The notes: generated from the letters alone by a model not told the origin. DNA of 64,000 bases from Christensenellaceae bacterium (GCA_022846035.1 AP025580.1:2480001-2544000); one strand, 5' to 3'. Positions 1 to 9,059 are shown, counted from the stretch's first letter. Program-made: numbers and translations.

Positions 1-688
1 TGATCGTATCCAGCTTGAGCGTTTTTGTTTCGCCGTTCACCTTATAGGTAAACGAGGGCTTGACGTCCGTGCTCTCATTCAGCACCACGCTCCATTCGAG
101 CGTACGCTTTTGCCCCGCAGAAAGTGAAAAGGTATCGCCAATCTGCGCGCCGTTTTTGATCGGCGGCGCTTTCAGGGCGCAATCCGTTATTTTTACATTG
201 CCGTTATTTTGCAGTACAAAGGTAAACTTAACCTTGTCGCCCGCCTTAATGGTATCCGTACTAGCACTGGCGTTGCCGGACACGTCGACCACGCTTTCCT
301 TGCGCGTAATCGTAAAGGGCTGCGTGCTTACCGATTTCTCCGAGCCGTCCTCCGTCGTGAACGTCAACTCGAACACCATCTCATTGCCGATCATATCGTC
401 GCTGACCGACCATTCCGGATTGGTGTACGACTGCGTATCGCCGGACGCCATATTATCGAGCGAAACGGTATCGCCGCTTGCCGGATAATGCAGCTGCACA
501 TTCGAGATCGTCACGCCGGACGTATTGCTGACGTCAACGCTCAGCTTTACAGTGCCCGCGCTCGCAAGCGAAGCCGGACTGACCGTCGCCTTGATGCTTA
601 CGCCTGCGGCAGACGCAACGCCGCCAAGCGTCATACATAGTGTCAGTATGATCGCGATCGCCAGTATAACTGATACTAATTTCTTCAA
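1..688 (-). CDS. Secreted protein with CARDB/DUF11-like repeats (C-terminal part outside window)
   Basis: Reading the minus strand from a TTG at 688 gives an uninterrupted frame to the window edge (229 codons seen). A GGAGG box at 698-702 lies 9 nt upstream, which decides the TTG start. The N-terminus (KKLVSVILAIAIILTLCM) is a signal peptide ending near ASA. The rest is Ser/Thr/Val-rich with two beta-rich segments of the type found in CARDB/DUF11 cell-surface modules, for example one containing NGNVKITDC. It begins 32 nt after ilvE ends, so it may share that transcript. Substrate or partner is unknown. The C-terminus, where an anchor might be, is not visible. Confidence 0.75.
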   Translation of the reverse strand, partial: MKKLVSVILAIAIILTLCMTLGGVASAAGVSIKATVSPASLASAGTVKLSVDVSNTSGVTISNVQLHYPASGDTVSLDNMASGDTQSYTNPEWSVSDDMIGNEMVFELTFTTEDGSEKSVSTQPFTITRKESVVDVSGNASASTDTIKAGDKVKFTFVLQNNGNVKITDCALKAPPIKNGAQIGDTFSLSAGQKRTLEWSVVLNESTDVKPSFTYKVNGETKTLKLDTI

Positions 689-720
689 GATAGCTTACCT
701 CCGCTGAAAGGCCGGACGCC

Positions 721-1785
721 TTATATCGTTTCAGTCCAGCCGAATTTATCCTTGATTTCGCCGTATTGTATCCCTGTCAGTATATCATAAAATTCCATTG
801 CAAGCTTGCCCATTCCGCCGCCGGCAACCTGGAATGTCTCGTCGCCGTACATAAATTCGCCGACCGGACTCACCACTGCCGCCGTACCCGTACCGAACGC
901 CTCGCTCATTGCTCCGGATTTCGCCGTTTCAATGATTTCCTCGACGGAAACCTTGCGTTCCTCGACAGTAAGGCCCATATCGCGCGCGATTGTCATCACG
1001 CTGTCGCGCGTGATGCCCGGGAGGATACACCCGTCAAGCTCAGGCGTTACCAGTTTGCCGTCGATGATAAACATAATGTTCATCGAGCCGACTTCCTCTA
1101 CATATTTACGTTCCTCCGCATCCAGCCAGAGCACCTGGTCACATCCCTGTTCGTGCGCCTCAACACCGGCGATCAGGCTCGCCGCATAGTTTCCACCCGT
1201 TTTAGCGAAGCCCATACCGCCTTTGGCAGAACGCGTATATTCCTTTTCAATCAGAATCTTTACAGGCTGCATACCGTTTGCATAATAAGCGCCCACCGGT
1301 CCCATCATGATATAAAACGCGTATTCCTTTGCCGCGCGCACGCCGATAAACGGGTCCATCCCGATATAATTCGGACGGATGTAAAGCGACGTTCCTTTCT
1401 TAAGCGGAATCCAGTCCTGCTCGATCTTCACCAGCTCGCGGAGCGCCTGATGCGCGAACTCTTCGTCAAAAAGCGGCATCGCCAGACGTTTTGCGGAATT
1501 ATTCATCCTCTTGAAATTATCTTTGGCGCGGAACAGCGCGATATTCCCGTTTACCTGCCTGTAAGCTTTCAGCCCCTCGAAAACCTCCTGACTGTAGTGG
1601 AACACGGTCGCCGCCGGCGAAATCTTAAAATCCTCATATTTCTTGATTTGCGCGTCGTGCCATCCTTTTCCCTCGGTATAGCGCATAATGAACATATAGT
1701 CTGAAAAAATCGTTCCGAAACCAAGATTGCTCTCGTCCTCCGGTTTTTTCTTTAGCTCATTTGTCTCCAAAAATTTGATCTCCAT
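721..1785 (-). CDS. ilvE: Branched-chain amino acid aminotransferase
   Basis: Fold-type IV PLP aminotransferase of about 354 residues that interconverts Val/Leu/Ile and their 2-oxo acids in the cytoplasm. The PLP lysine sits in the FAKTGGNYAAS motif at about K195, followed by the EEVGSMNIMF stretch and a C-terminal YGEIKDKFGW ending usual for long bacterial BCATs. The frame is open up to a GTG at 1803, but an AGAGGA box at 1794-1799 is 8 nt before the ATG at 1785, which I take as the start. It lies 31 nt after the YigZ-family gene, in the same direction as tyrS and the upstream aminotransferase, so these probably form an operon. Confidence 0.93.
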   Translation of the reverse strand: MEIKFLETNELKKKPEDESNLGFGTIFSDYMFIMRYTEGKGWHDAQIKKYEDFKISPAATVFHYSQEVFEGLKAYRQVNGNIALFRAKDNFKRMNNSAKRLAMPLFDEEFAHQALRELVKIEQDWIPLKKGTSLYIRPNYIGMDPFIGVRAAKEYAFYIMMGPVGAYYANGMQPVKILIEKEYTRSAKGGMGFAKTGGNYAASLIAGVEAHEQGCDQVLWLDAEERKYVEEVGSMNIMFIIDGKLVTPELDGCILPGITRDSVMTIARDMGLTVEERKVSVEEIIETAKSGAMSEAFGTGTAAVVSPVGEFMYGDETFQVAGGGMGKLAMEFYDILTGIQYGEIKDKFGWTETI

Positions 1786-1816
1786 CTTCATCATCCTCTT
1801 CACTATATATATTATT

Positions 1817-2455
1817 TTAAAAACCGACTGTTTTCGTGATGTAGCGTTCCCCTAAAACCCGCATCACATCCGCACCAAAAAAGGCCTCCCGTATCTTTTT
1901 CTCAGCCTGGGCAAATACCGCCTGCCGCACTACCATACGCGCGTCTACCTTGTCCGTAAATTCTGCCGTGACCTGCGCGCCGTATTCGCCGGCAATACTT
2001 TGCAGTTTGGAATAATCCGCATATTCAACCGTAAACCCAAGCTCTATCGCCGGAATCATCCTCACTTTTTTCGCTTCGCTAAGCGAGCGCGTCACACTGG
2101 CGCCGTACGCCCGCGCAAGTCCTCCCGCGCCCAGCAGCGTCCCGCCGAAATACCGCGTCACTACCGCCAGAATATTCGTCAGTCCACTGTGCCTTAACAC
2201 CTCGAGCATCGGCAGTCCCGCAGTACCCTGCGGCTCGCCGTCGTCCGAACTTTTTTCAAACGACGCATCCGCTTTTAAAATCATCGCGGAACAATTATGC
2301 GTGGCGTTGTAGTGCTTCTTCCTGACTTTCAAAAGCTCCTCTGCCGCCTGCCGCTCTGATTCCACCGGAATCAGGGCGCAGATAAACCGCGATTTCTTGA
2401 TGACCGTTTCGCTTTCCGAGCGCTTTGCAAGGCAGGTATATTCTTTCAGCTCCAT
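1817..2455 (-). CDS. YigZ/IMPACT family protein
   Basis: About 212 residues, the usual size for the YigZ (UPF0029/IMPACT) family. The N-terminal domain carries the family signature around KKHYNATHNCSA, DDGEPQGTAG and RYFGGTLLGAGGL; a smaller C-terminal DUF1949-like domain (ferredoxin-like) follows. The family is conserved and has been linked to translation or proline-peptide handling, but its function is not settled. The ATG at 2455 lies 1 nt after the tyrS stop, suggesting translational coupling. An in-frame TTG at 2470 that would overlap tyrS is the alternative start. Confidence 0.85.
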   Translation of the reverse strand: MELKEYTCLAKRSESETVIKKSRFICALIPVESERQAAEELLKVRKKHYNATHNCSAMILKADASFEKSSDDGEPQGTAGLPMLEVLRHSGLTNILAVVTRYFGGTLLGAGGLARAYGASVTRSLSEAKKVRMIPAIELGFTVEYADYSKLQSIAGEYGAQVTAEFTDKVDARMVVRQAVFAQAEKKIREAFFGADVMRVLGERYITKTVGF

Positions 2456-2456
2456 A

Positions 2457-3680
2457 TCATTTAAGGACAATTTTATGGAAGACCTTCTTTCCCTTTTTGA
2501 TCATCGCGCCGCCGTCCGCCAAATCAGCTTCGCTCAAAGACGCAAATTCATCCGTGACTTTTTCGCCGTTCAAAAGCACGCCGCCCTGCGTAATGAGCCT
2601 GCGTCCTTCGCCGCGCGATTTTGTGAGCCCCGCTTTCATCATAATGTCGAGAAGCTGCGGGCACTCTGCAAGTTCCGCCGCGCTTATCTGTGTCGTGGGA
2701 ATGCTGCCGCCCGCGCCGCCGCCTCCAAAAAGCGCTTCCGCCGCGGTCTGCGCTTCTACAGCCGCTGCCTGTCCATGCACCTGCTTTGTTATCTCAAATG
2801 CAAGTATCTTTTTTGCATCATTGATCTCATGATCCTTTAGCGCAGAAAGCCTTTGCACCTCGTCCATCGGCAAAAACGTCAGCAGCGAAAGACATGTCTT
2901 AACGTCCGCGTCCGCCACATTGCGCCAATACTGGTAAAAATCGTAGGGCGGCGTTTTTTCCGGATCGAGCCACACCGCGCCCGATTCCGTTTTGCCCATC
3001 TTCTTGCCGTCGCTCTTTAAAAGCAGCGTAATGGTAAGCCCATACGCCTCTTTTTGCTCCTTGCGGCGGATGAGGTCCGCGCCCGCGAGGATATTGGACC
3101 ACTGGTCGTCCCCGCCCATTTCCAGCGTGCAGCCGTATTTGCGGTTCAACTCCAAAAAATCGTATGCCTGCATCAGCATATAGTTGAATTCAAAAAACGT
3201 CAGTCCCTTTTCCAGCCTCTGCTTATAACATTCCGCGCCCAACATCCTGTTCACGGAAAAGCACGTGCCGATCTCTCGCAGGAATTCCACGTAATTGAGG
3301 TCTAAAAGCCAGTCGGCATTGTCCACCATCAGCGCCCTGCCATCCGAAAAATCGAGGAACTTGCCGATCTGTTCGCGGAAACGGTCCGCGTTGTGCGCGA
3401 TCATCTCTCGCGTCATCATCTTGCGCATGTCTGACTTGCCGCTCGGGTCGCCGATCATCGTCGTGCCGCCGCCGATGAGCACGATCGGTACATGCCCCGC
3501 GCGCTGCATATGCGCCATCGCCATCAATTGTACAAAATGCCCCACGTGCAGGCTGTCCGCCGTCGCGTCAAAGCCCACGTAAAATTTGACCTTATCCCTG
3601 CCGAGCATCTCCTTGAGCCCTTCGTGGGTCGTCTGCTTTAAAAAACCTCTTTCCTGTAATGTATCAAAAACGTTTGCCAT
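2457..3680 (-). CDS. tyrS: Tyrosyl-tRNA synthetase
   Basis: Class I aminoacyl-tRNA synthetase of 407 residues that charges tRNA-Tyr. The HIGH-type motif is HVGH at residues 45-48 and the KMSKS-type motif is KMGKT near residue 230. YVGFDAT before it and [12 protein letters not shown] in the middle are typical of bacterial TyrRS, and a C-terminal S4 RNA-binding domain (about 340-400) is present. An AGGAG box precedes the ATG. The 70 nt to the upstream aminotransferase are too short for a T-box leader and I see none. Confidence 0.97.
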   Translation of the reverse strand: MANVFDTLQERGFLKQTTHEGLKEMLGRDKVKFYVGFDATADSLHVGHFVQLMAMAHMQRAGHVPIVLIGGGTTMIGDPSGKSDMRKMMTREMIAHNADRFREQIGKFLDFSDGRALMVDNADWLLDLNYVEFLREIGTCFSVNRMLGAECYKQRLEKGLTFFEFNYMLMQAYDFLELNRKYGCTLEMGGDDQWSNILAGADLIRRKEQKEAYGLTITLLLKSDGKKMGKTESGAVWLDPEKTPPYDFYQYWRNVADADVKTCLSLLTFLPMDEVQRLSALKDHEINDAKKILAFEITKQVHGQAAAVEAQTAAEALFGGGGAGGSIPTTQISAAELAECPQLLDIMMKAGLTKSRGEGRRLITQGGVLLNGEKVTDEFASLSEADLADGGAMIKKGKKVFHKIVLK

Positions 3681-3750
3681 TTATCTAAACTCCTAAAATC
3701 TGCAGTTGAACTCGTTCCTCTTCTCAATAATGATCAACAATTTAATCAGG

Positions 3751-4920
3751 TTACACAAACTCCGTGATGATCTTTCCCATCTTCTCCACACCCTTTTCAA
3801 TATCCGGTATGGCAGGCATAGAAAAATTCATGCGCAGCGTGTTTTCGTGTCCGCCCTCTGCAAAAAACGGCGGTCCTACCACAAAGGCAACTTTCTGCCC
3901 CACGCAGGCGTCAAACACCTCGCGCGCATTGACCTTTTCCGGCAACGTTACCCAGACGAACAGCCCGCCGTCCGGATGTGTGCACACCGCGCTTGGGGGG
4001 AAATATTTGCCGATAGCGTCCAGCATTGCGTCGCGCTGCTTCTTATATTCGGCGCACAGCATTTTAACATGGCTGTCGTAATACCCGCGTTTTATAAATT
4101 CCATCACCATCGTTTGCGTCAGGTTGGATGTATGTACGTCCGCCCCCTGCTTTAAGAGGTTGAACTTTGCGATAATATCCTTATGCGCGATCGCATATCC
4201 CACGCGCAGTCCCGGCGAGATCGTCTTGGAAAAGCTTGCCAGCTTGCAAACGATGCCGCTTTGGTCGTAGGATTTGATACTTTCAAGCGGCTGCCCGCTA
4301 TAGCGAAGCTCTGCGTACGGATCGTCCTCTAAAATGAGCACGCCGTACTTTTCGCATATTTCATATACTTTCTGCCGTTTTTGCCCGCTCATCGTGATAC
4401 CCGAAGGATTTTGGAACGTGGGGATCGTGTACAGGAATTTCGGGTTGTATTGTTTGATCTTTTCTTCAAGCTCCGCAACGCAAAGCCCGTCTGCTTCCAT
4501 AGAAACGGTTTTTACGTCCGCGTCCGCCAGACGGAACGTCTGCAGCGCGCCCAAAAAGGACGGCGACTCCGCCAGCACCACGTCGCCTTGCTCGATCATC
4601 GTATGCGCGAAAAAATCAATCCCCTGCGAAGATCCCGAAAGAATCACGATTTCGTCCGTTTCTTTCATCATATCTTCGTTGCGGTATTTTAAAAGATCGA
4701 TAAACGCCGGAACGCCCAGAGTTCCGCCGTATTGCAGCACGCTCTTTCCGTTTTCCGCAATAATTTCTTCACTGATCTCCGCGAGCGTTTCCTCCGGAAA
4801 AAGCTCCGGCGACGGGTTCCCGCCGGCGAACGAGATCATGTCGGGAACGGCCAGCAATCCAAAGATTTTACGGATTTCGCTGCCGCCCACACCGTCAAAG
4901 CGTTTTGCAAATCGATACAT
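3751..4920 (-). CDS. PLP-dependent aminotransferase (MocR/2-aminoadipate aminotransferase type)
   Basis: Fold-type I aminotransferase of 389 residues without the GntR DNA-binding domain found in MocR regulators. The Schiff-base lysine is K232 in SFSKTISPGLRVGY, and SFAGGNPSPELFP at the N-terminus and LEDDPYAELRYSG are hallmarks of the LysN/2-aminoadipate or aromatic aminotransferase group. The ATG at 4920 is preceded by AGAGGA at 10 nt and so is preferred to an upstream in-frame ATG at 4989, which lies within the promoter. It heads the run leading into tyrS. The exact amino donor cannot be told from sequence. Confidence 0.88.
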   Translation of the reverse strand: MYRFAKRFDGVGGSEIRKIFGLLAVPDMISFAGGNPSPELFPEETLAEISEEIIAENGKSVLQYGGTLGVPAFIDLLKYRNEDMMKETDEIVILSGSSQGIDFFAHTMIEQGDVVLAESPSFLGALQTFRLADADVKTVSMEADGLCVAELEEKIKQYNPKFLYTIPTFQNPSGITMSGQKRQKVYEICEKYGVLILEDDPYAELRYSGQPLESIKSYDQSGIVCKLASFSKTISPGLRVGYAIAHKDIIAKFNLLKQGADVHTSNLTQTMVMEFIKRGYYDSHVKMLCAEYKKQRDAMLDAIGKYFPPSAVCTHPDGGLFVWVTLPEKVNAREVFDACVGQKVAFVVGPPFFAEGGHENTLRMNFSMPAIPDIEKGVEKMGKIITEFV

Positions 4921-4960
4921 TGGTTCTTCGTCCTCTCGTAAAAATAAGTATACATATGGT

Positions 4961-4989
4961 ATTATAGCGATTTCCCCGCCTAAATACAA
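4961..4989 (-). promoter_or_regulatory. Sigma-A promoter for the aminotransferase-tyrS run
   Basis: On the minus strand TTGTAT (4984-4989) and TATAAT (4961-4966) are separated by 17 nt. This gives a leader of about 35 nt before the ATG at 4920 and argues against the longer reading frame starting at 4989. Confidence 0.7.
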
Positions 4990-5083
4990 GACAAAATGAA
5001 AAGTGGTTCACAGTTTTTGCAACTTCAAAATCCGAAAATTGCAGTTTTCGCCATATTTTCTCTTGAAGTTTCTCTTGAAATGC

Positions 5084-5112
5084 AAAAAAGCGGAGCATGA
5101 CTTGCTCCGCTT
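5084..5112 (-). terminator. Intrinsic terminator after the alpha/beta hydrolase
   Basis: A perfect 10-bp stem (AAGCGGAGCA / TGCTCCGCTT, 5088-5112) with a 5-nt loop is followed on the minus strand by a run of T. It lies about 80 nt downstream of the hydrolase stop. Confidence 0.85.
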
Positions 5113-5194
5113 GTGCGTAATATCCAATTTCATTTGCCCTTTCAGGCCGTATTTTCTTATGCGTCCATGCGGGTATCCAAAATTCTGCCGACGC

Positions 5195-6142
5195 TTATTT
5201 CAGATAACGCCCGATAAACTTTTCCGCCGTTCCCCAATAGCCCGCCGGATCCGCCAGCGCGGCTTCGCCGTGCTGCGCGCCAGGCACCACAAGCCTTTCC
5301 TTTTCACAGGCCGCCGCGCCATATACTTCGTCCAGCATAAAGAATGGAACGAACGTATCCGCGTCCCCGTGGATAAACAGCGTAGGCGTCCTCGATTTCT
5401 TCACCTGTGCCACCGACGACGCTTCTTTGAAAGAATAGCCCGCCCTGCGTTTTGCCATACCGTTGGCAATATGCATGATGGGGAATTGCGGCAGGCCGAA
5501 CACTTTTTTTAGCTGGATCGTGAATTCTTCCCATACGGACGTATATCCGCAGTCCTCGATTGCCGCGCATACATTCTCCGGCAATTTTTCCCCTGTGGTC
5601 ATCATCACTGTCGCCGCGCCCATCGAAACGCCGTGCAGTATGATTTGCGCCTGCGGGTCTATGCGCAGGATCGTCTCGTTCATCCATTGGATTATGTCGT
5701 GCCGGTCCAGCCATCCCATGCCGTAATAATCGCCTTCCGAAAGGCCGCTTCCCCGCAGGTCCGGCAGCAGCACGTTATATCCTTTTTCATGCCAGTGCCT
5801 GGCCGCGACTCCGAGCTTAAGCCCGTTTCCCGAAAAACCGTGGATACAAACGATCCACACATGCGACGGCTTTTCAGCCGCAAGCTCCCTTGCCATAAGC
5901 TTTAACCCGTCGAAAGACATCTGCCCATGCATCACAAATTCCTGTGCGGCGAGCCACTGCTGCGCCAGCGCCTTTTCGTCCTTTTCGTCGGCCGCTTCCT
6001 GCTTGTTCGCATTGGTTTTCAGCACTTTTTCTTTTGTCTTTTTTGCGTTTACCGCAACGTCAAAAATTTTGTTCGCCGCCACCAGTACAACGATAAAAAA
6101 GGCAACGATCACCGCCGCGATCACGATCCATAACCACATCAT
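5195..6142 (-). CDS. Membrane-anchored alpha/beta hydrolase
   Basis: 315 residues. Residues 4-24 form one N-terminal membrane anchor, followed by a charged linker (30-62). The hydrolase core has an oxyanion HG at about 101-102, the nucleophile elbow GVSMG (Ser173), an acid in HGDAD near residue 260, and a catalytic His in AQHGEA near 291. This is the BAAT/DUF1749-like family seen in many Clostridia; the substrate (peptide, ester or amide) is unknown. The ATG at 6142 is chosen because AAGGAG lies 8 nt upstream; the frame stays open about 53 codons further without any support. It stands alone between a terminator and the XRE genes. Confidence 0.87.
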   Translation of the reverse strand: MMWLWIVIAAVIVAFFIVVLVAANKIFDVAVNAKKTKEKVLKTNANKQEAADEKDEKALAQQWLAAQEFVMHGQMSFDGLKLMARELAAEKPSHVWIVCIHGFSGNGLKLGVAARHWHEKGYNVLLPDLRGSGLSEGDYYGMGWLDRHDIIQWMNETILRIDPQAQIILHGVSMGAATVMMTTGEKLPENVCAAIEDCGYTSVWEEFTIQLKKVFGLPQFPIMHIANGMAKRRAGYSFKEASSVAQVKKSRTPTLFIHGDADTFVPFFMLDEVYGAAACEKERLVVPGAQHGEAALADPAGYWGTAEKFIGRYLK

Positions 6143-6311
6143 GCACAAAACTCCTTTGTTTTCCTGATGTTTCCGCTTTATAAATACCCTTTTGGGAGAT
6201 GTTTTAATCCGCTGATTCAGGGTGGCAAGTATTTGCGCGAACGAGTTTAACGGCGCGAAGCGCAGTTGGGTGTTTGAAGTGCAGCGCAAACACTTGACCA
6301 CTTTCTTTATC

Positions 6312-6536
6312 CTATTTCCTGTTGCTCAAGCCCAAAATGTAATCTGCCGACACGCGGTAAAATTTCGCGAGCGTCACAAGGTGCATGATCGGCATTTCAT
6401 TCTCACCCGTCTCATACCTCGAATAAACTTGTTGTGTGGTTTTTAAGATTTCGGCTATCTTAGTTTGTGTTAAATCATGATCTTCGCGCAATTCCCGAAT
6501 ACGGATACGATAGTTCTTTTGCACTGCCATCACCAT
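6312..6536 (-). CDS. Small XRE-family HTH regulator
   Basis: A 74-residue protein made almost entirely of one HTH_3 domain: LTQTKIAEILKTTQQVYSRYETGE is the recognition region, followed by the typical VSADYILGLSN ending. It starts 3 nt after the stop of another XRE gene, so the two are probably co-translated. Such tiny Cro/CI-like proteins often autoregulate; the target genes are not evident here. No phage or toxin gene adjoins them. Confidence 0.85.
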   Translation of the reverse strand: MVMAVQKNYRIRIRELREDHDLTQTKIAEILKTTQQVYSRYETGENEMPIMHLVTLAKFYRVSADYILGLSNRK

Positions 6537-6539
6537 TTT

Positions 6540-6785
6540 TCAGCCCAGCAAATCATTCACTGTCACTTTTAAAGTCGCCGCAATAATTTTCAATTCAATA
6601 TCCGTGACAAACCGTTCTCCGTTTTCGATACGGCGAACCGTGTTTTTATCCGCATCCATTCCATGCAATTGGAGCATTTCCGCAAGCTGGCGCTGTGATA
6701 CTTTAGGGCTCATTCCTTTTCTTAGGGCCGCTATCTTTTTCCCTGAAATATTATTCGTTCCATCGCTATTCTTCGTCTTATACAT
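6540..6785 (-). CDS. Small XRE-family HTH regulator
   Basis: An 81-residue single-domain HTH protein (SQRQLAEMLQLHG, then NTVRRIENGE and VTVNDLLG). The start at ATG 6785 has GAGG 7 nt upstream; a GTG six bases earlier overlaps that box. It forms a pair with the XRE gene just downstream. The two proteins are clearly different in sequence, so this is not a recent tandem copy. Confidence 0.83.
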   Translation of the reverse strand: MYKTKNSDGTNNISGKKIAALRKGMSPKVSQRQLAEMLQLHGMDADKNTVRRIENGERFVTDIELKIIAATLKVTVNDLLG

Positions 6786-6884
6786 TATCACACCTCAAAT
6801 GATTCACACCATAAGTCATTTACCTGATTTTAATGTGTAGGCAGGATATAATTGACTCATGTTATGATTCAATTGGTGATAAAT

Positions 6885-7146
6885 ATGAACAAACAAACGA
6901 CCTGCTGCTTTACCGGCCACCGCGCAACAACGCTATAAGGCGATACTCAAACAGGCCGACCGCAGCATTCTTTTGCAGCGCGGCTATACGGACGGCTGTT
7001 ATTTAAGGCGCAATGAATGGATGGTCGCCCATTCGTCCCATATGATCGCTCTGCTTGACCCGCGATTGCGCGGCGGCACGTCCTATACGGTATCTCTCGC
7101 GCGTGAGAACGGGCTTGATGTGCGCATCCTTAATCCGTCCGTCTGA
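6885..7146 (+). pseudogene. Decayed DUF1273/YpsA-like (SLOG) gene
   Basis: The ATG at 6885 (GGTGAT box just before) begins MNKQTTCCFTGHR, the N-terminal signature of DUF1273, but hits a stop at 6936. In another frame, 6934-7146 encodes 70 residues ending at a TGA, including YTDGCYLRRNEWMVAHSSH and GGTSYTVSLA, which match the C-terminal half of the same family. About half of the normal ~180-residue protein is missing between them. A TATAAT at 6847-6852 may be the relic of its promoter. An internal deletion with a frameshift is the simplest explanation. Confidence 0.72.
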
Positions 7147-7162
7147 AATTCGTAAAAATATG

Positions 7163-7192
7163 ATGACTACCTCTCTTGAAATATGCTATAAT
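7163..7192 (+). promoter_or_regulatory. Extended -10 promoter for the NifU-like/GGGtGRT operon
   Basis: TATAAT at 7187-7192 is preceded by TG one base before it (extended -10), with a weak -35 (ATGACT, 7163-7168) at 18 nt. The leader is about 58 nt and ends in a strong AAGGAGG box. Confidence 0.65.
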
Positions 7193-7256
7193 AACCTTTG
7201 TATGACTTAGTATTTCATTATTAAGGTAATCAATTTTTAAGGAGGTCGAAAATCCC

Positions 7257-7949
7257 ATGCAATACTCAAAAGAAGTAGAAGAAATGGTATGCGTGAAAAA
7301 GGGACCGCATCACGGCCCTGCTCCGATACCCGAAGAAGGCAAATGGGTAAAATCCAAACAGATCACAGACATCTCCGGTCTTACACACGGTGTAGGCTGG
7401 TGCGCTCCGCAGCAAGGTATGTGTAAGCTCACGCTCAACGTAAAAGACGGCATCATCGAAGAAGCGCTGATCGAAACAAGCGGCTGTTCGGGCATGACGC
7501 ACTCCGCCGCTATGGCAGGCGAAGCGATCGTCGGCAAGACGCTTTTAGAGGCGCTCAATACCGACCTCGTGTGCGACGCGATCAACACGGCAATGCGCGA
7601 ACTGTTCCTGCAGATCGCTTATGGCCGTACGCAGACGGCGTTCTCCGAAGGCGGGCTGCCGATTGGCGCGGGTCTTGAGGACCTCGGCAAGGGTCTCCGT
7701 TCGCAGGTCGGCACGATCTTCTCCACCAACGCCAAAGGCGTTCGTTACTTAGAGCTCGCCGAAGGGTATATCCTCGAAATGGCACTCGACAAAAACGACG
7801 AGGTCATCGGCTATAAGTTCGTACGCATGGGCAAGATGATGGAAGATATTCGCAACGGCGTGGAACCCAAGGTTGCTTACGAGAAGAACATCGGTACTTA
7901 CGGCAGATATGAAGACGCGGTCAAATACATCGACCCGCGCAAAGAATAA
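7257..7949 (+). CDS. NifU-like iron-sulfur cluster scaffold-type protein
   Basis: 230 residues. The first 100 resemble the NifU/IscU N-terminal fold, with cysteines at about C12, C49 (GWCAPQQGMC), C56 and C77 in ETSGCSGMTHSAAMAGEA. The rest, including a glycine-rich stretch (GLPIGAGLEDLGKGL), is specific to the subfamily that always sits next to GGGtGRT genes. By family it is labelled an iron-sulfur assembly scaffold, but the usual NifU cysteine spacing is changed, so cluster binding is inferred. Strong AAGGAGG box and own promoter. Translation ends 14 nt before the GGGtGRT start. Confidence 0.85.
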   Translation: MQYSKEVEEMVCVKKGPHHGPAPIPEEGKWVKSKQITDISGLTHGVGWCAPQQGMCKLTLNVKDGIIEEALIETSGCSGMTHSAAMAGEAIVGKTLLEALNTDLVCDAINTAMRELFLQIAYGRTQTAFSEGGLPIGAGLEDLGKGLRSQVGTIFSTNAKGVRYLELAEGYILEMALDKNDEVIGYKFVRMGKMMEDIRNGVEPKVAYEKNIGTYGRYEDAVKYIDPRKE

Positions 7950-7963
7950 GGAGGGCGATTACT

Positions 7964-8962
7964 ATGGCTACATTTGAAGGTTATGAAAGAAGAATTGCCC
8001 AGATCGAAAAATGCATGAAAGAATACGGGTTTTCTTCTCTTGATGAAGTAAAACAGTACACGATCGATAAAGGCCTTGACGTGGACGGTATCGTTCGCGG
8101 TATTCAGCCCATCGCTTTTGAAAACGCGGTTTGGGCATATACGCTGGGCGCGGCGATCGCGCTCAAAAAAGGATGCGCAAAGGCTTCTGAAGCGGCTTGC
8201 GCAATCGGCATTGGCCTGCAGGCGTTCTGCATTCCCGGCTCCGTCGCGGAGCAGCGTCTCGTCGGCCTGGGCCACGGCAACCTCGCGGCCATGCTTTTGG
8301 AAGAGCAGACAAAATGCTTCTGCTTCCTCGCCGGCCACGAATCTTTCGCGGCTGCGGAAGGCGCGATTGGTATTGCAAAGACGGCGAACAAGGTCCGCAA
8401 GGAAAGCTTGCAAGTCATCTTAAACGGCCTTGGCAAAGACGCCGCGCAAATCATCTCCCGTATCAACGGTTTTACGTATGTTGAAACAGATTATGATTAT
8501 GCGACAGGCAAGCTGAATATCGTTTCCGAAACAAAATATTCGGACGGCGACCGCTCCAAGGTGCGCTGCTATGGCTGCGACGACGTAAACGAGGGCGTTG
8601 CGGTCATGCGCCACGAGGGCGTGGACGTTTCCATCACAGGCAACTCCACCAATCCGACTCGTTTCCAGCATCCGGTTGCGGGTACCTACAAGAAATGGGC
8701 GATCGAAAATGGCAAGAAATACTTCTCCGTTGCTTCGGGCGGCGGCACGGGCAGAACGCTGCATCCTGACAATATGGCTGCGGGTCCCGCTTCCTACGGC
8801 ATGACGGATACAATGGGCCGTATGCACGGCGACGCGCAGTTCGCGGGCAGCTCTTCCGTTCCGGCTCACGTAGAGATGATGGGCCTCATCGGCATGGGCA
8901 ACAACCCGATGGTCGGCGCTTCCGTGGCGGTGGCTGTGGCGGTCGAGCAGGCTATGAAATAA
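7964..8962 (+). CDS. GGGtGRT family protein
   Basis: 332 residues with the naming motif GGGTGRT at 259-265, just after KYFSVASG. The protein is rich in conserved glycines and cysteines (C71, C79, C89, C118, C120, C202, C205) and has an N-terminal helical part (IAQIEKCMKEYGF). The family is widespread in anaerobes and has no demonstrated function. A GGAGGG box precedes the ATG. Being second in a two-gene operon behind a NifU-like scaffold suggests a metal-cluster or redox role, which is inference from context only. Confidence 0.92.
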   Translation: MATFEGYERRIAQIEKCMKEYGFSSLDEVKQYTIDKGLDVDGIVRGIQPIAFENAVWAYTLGAAIALKKGCAKASEAACAIGIGLQAFCIPGSVAEQRLVGLGHGNLAAMLLEEQTKCFCFLAGHESFAAAEGAIGIAKTANKVRKESLQVILNGLGKDAAQIISRINGFTYVETDYDYATGKLNIVSETKYSDGDRSKVRCYGCDDVNEGVAVMRHEGVDVSITGNSTNPTRFQHPVAGTYKKWAIENGKKYFSVASGGGTGRTLHPDNMAAGPASYGMTDTMGRMHGDAQFAGSSSVPAHVEMMGLIGMGNNPMVGASVAVAVAVEQAMK

Positions 8963-8968
8963 GGTCTT

Positions 8969-9012
8969 AAAAAATATCCCCGATTTTCATTAAAAATCGG
9001 GGATATTTTTAT
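8969..9012 (+). terminator. Bidirectional intrinsic terminator
   Basis: A long perfect stem (AAAATATCCCCGATTTT against its complement) with a short loop, ending in a T run at 9006-9010. It ends the GGGtGRT operon and, read on the other strand, lies 48 nt after the ABC exporter operon. Confidence 0.9.
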
Positions 9013-9059
9013 AGTTTGTGCCCATCTTCCAAGTTTTATACAAAAGCAGTAAAGTTTGC

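Noticed and set aside
766-1704. Plus-strand frame of 312 codons opposite ilvE
   Set aside because: Lies entirely inside ilvE; no signal for translation and no protein family.
3681-3750. T-box leader in front of tyrS
   Set aside because: Only 70 nt separate tyrS from the previous gene, without the AGGGTGG-type T-box sequence or specifier stem.
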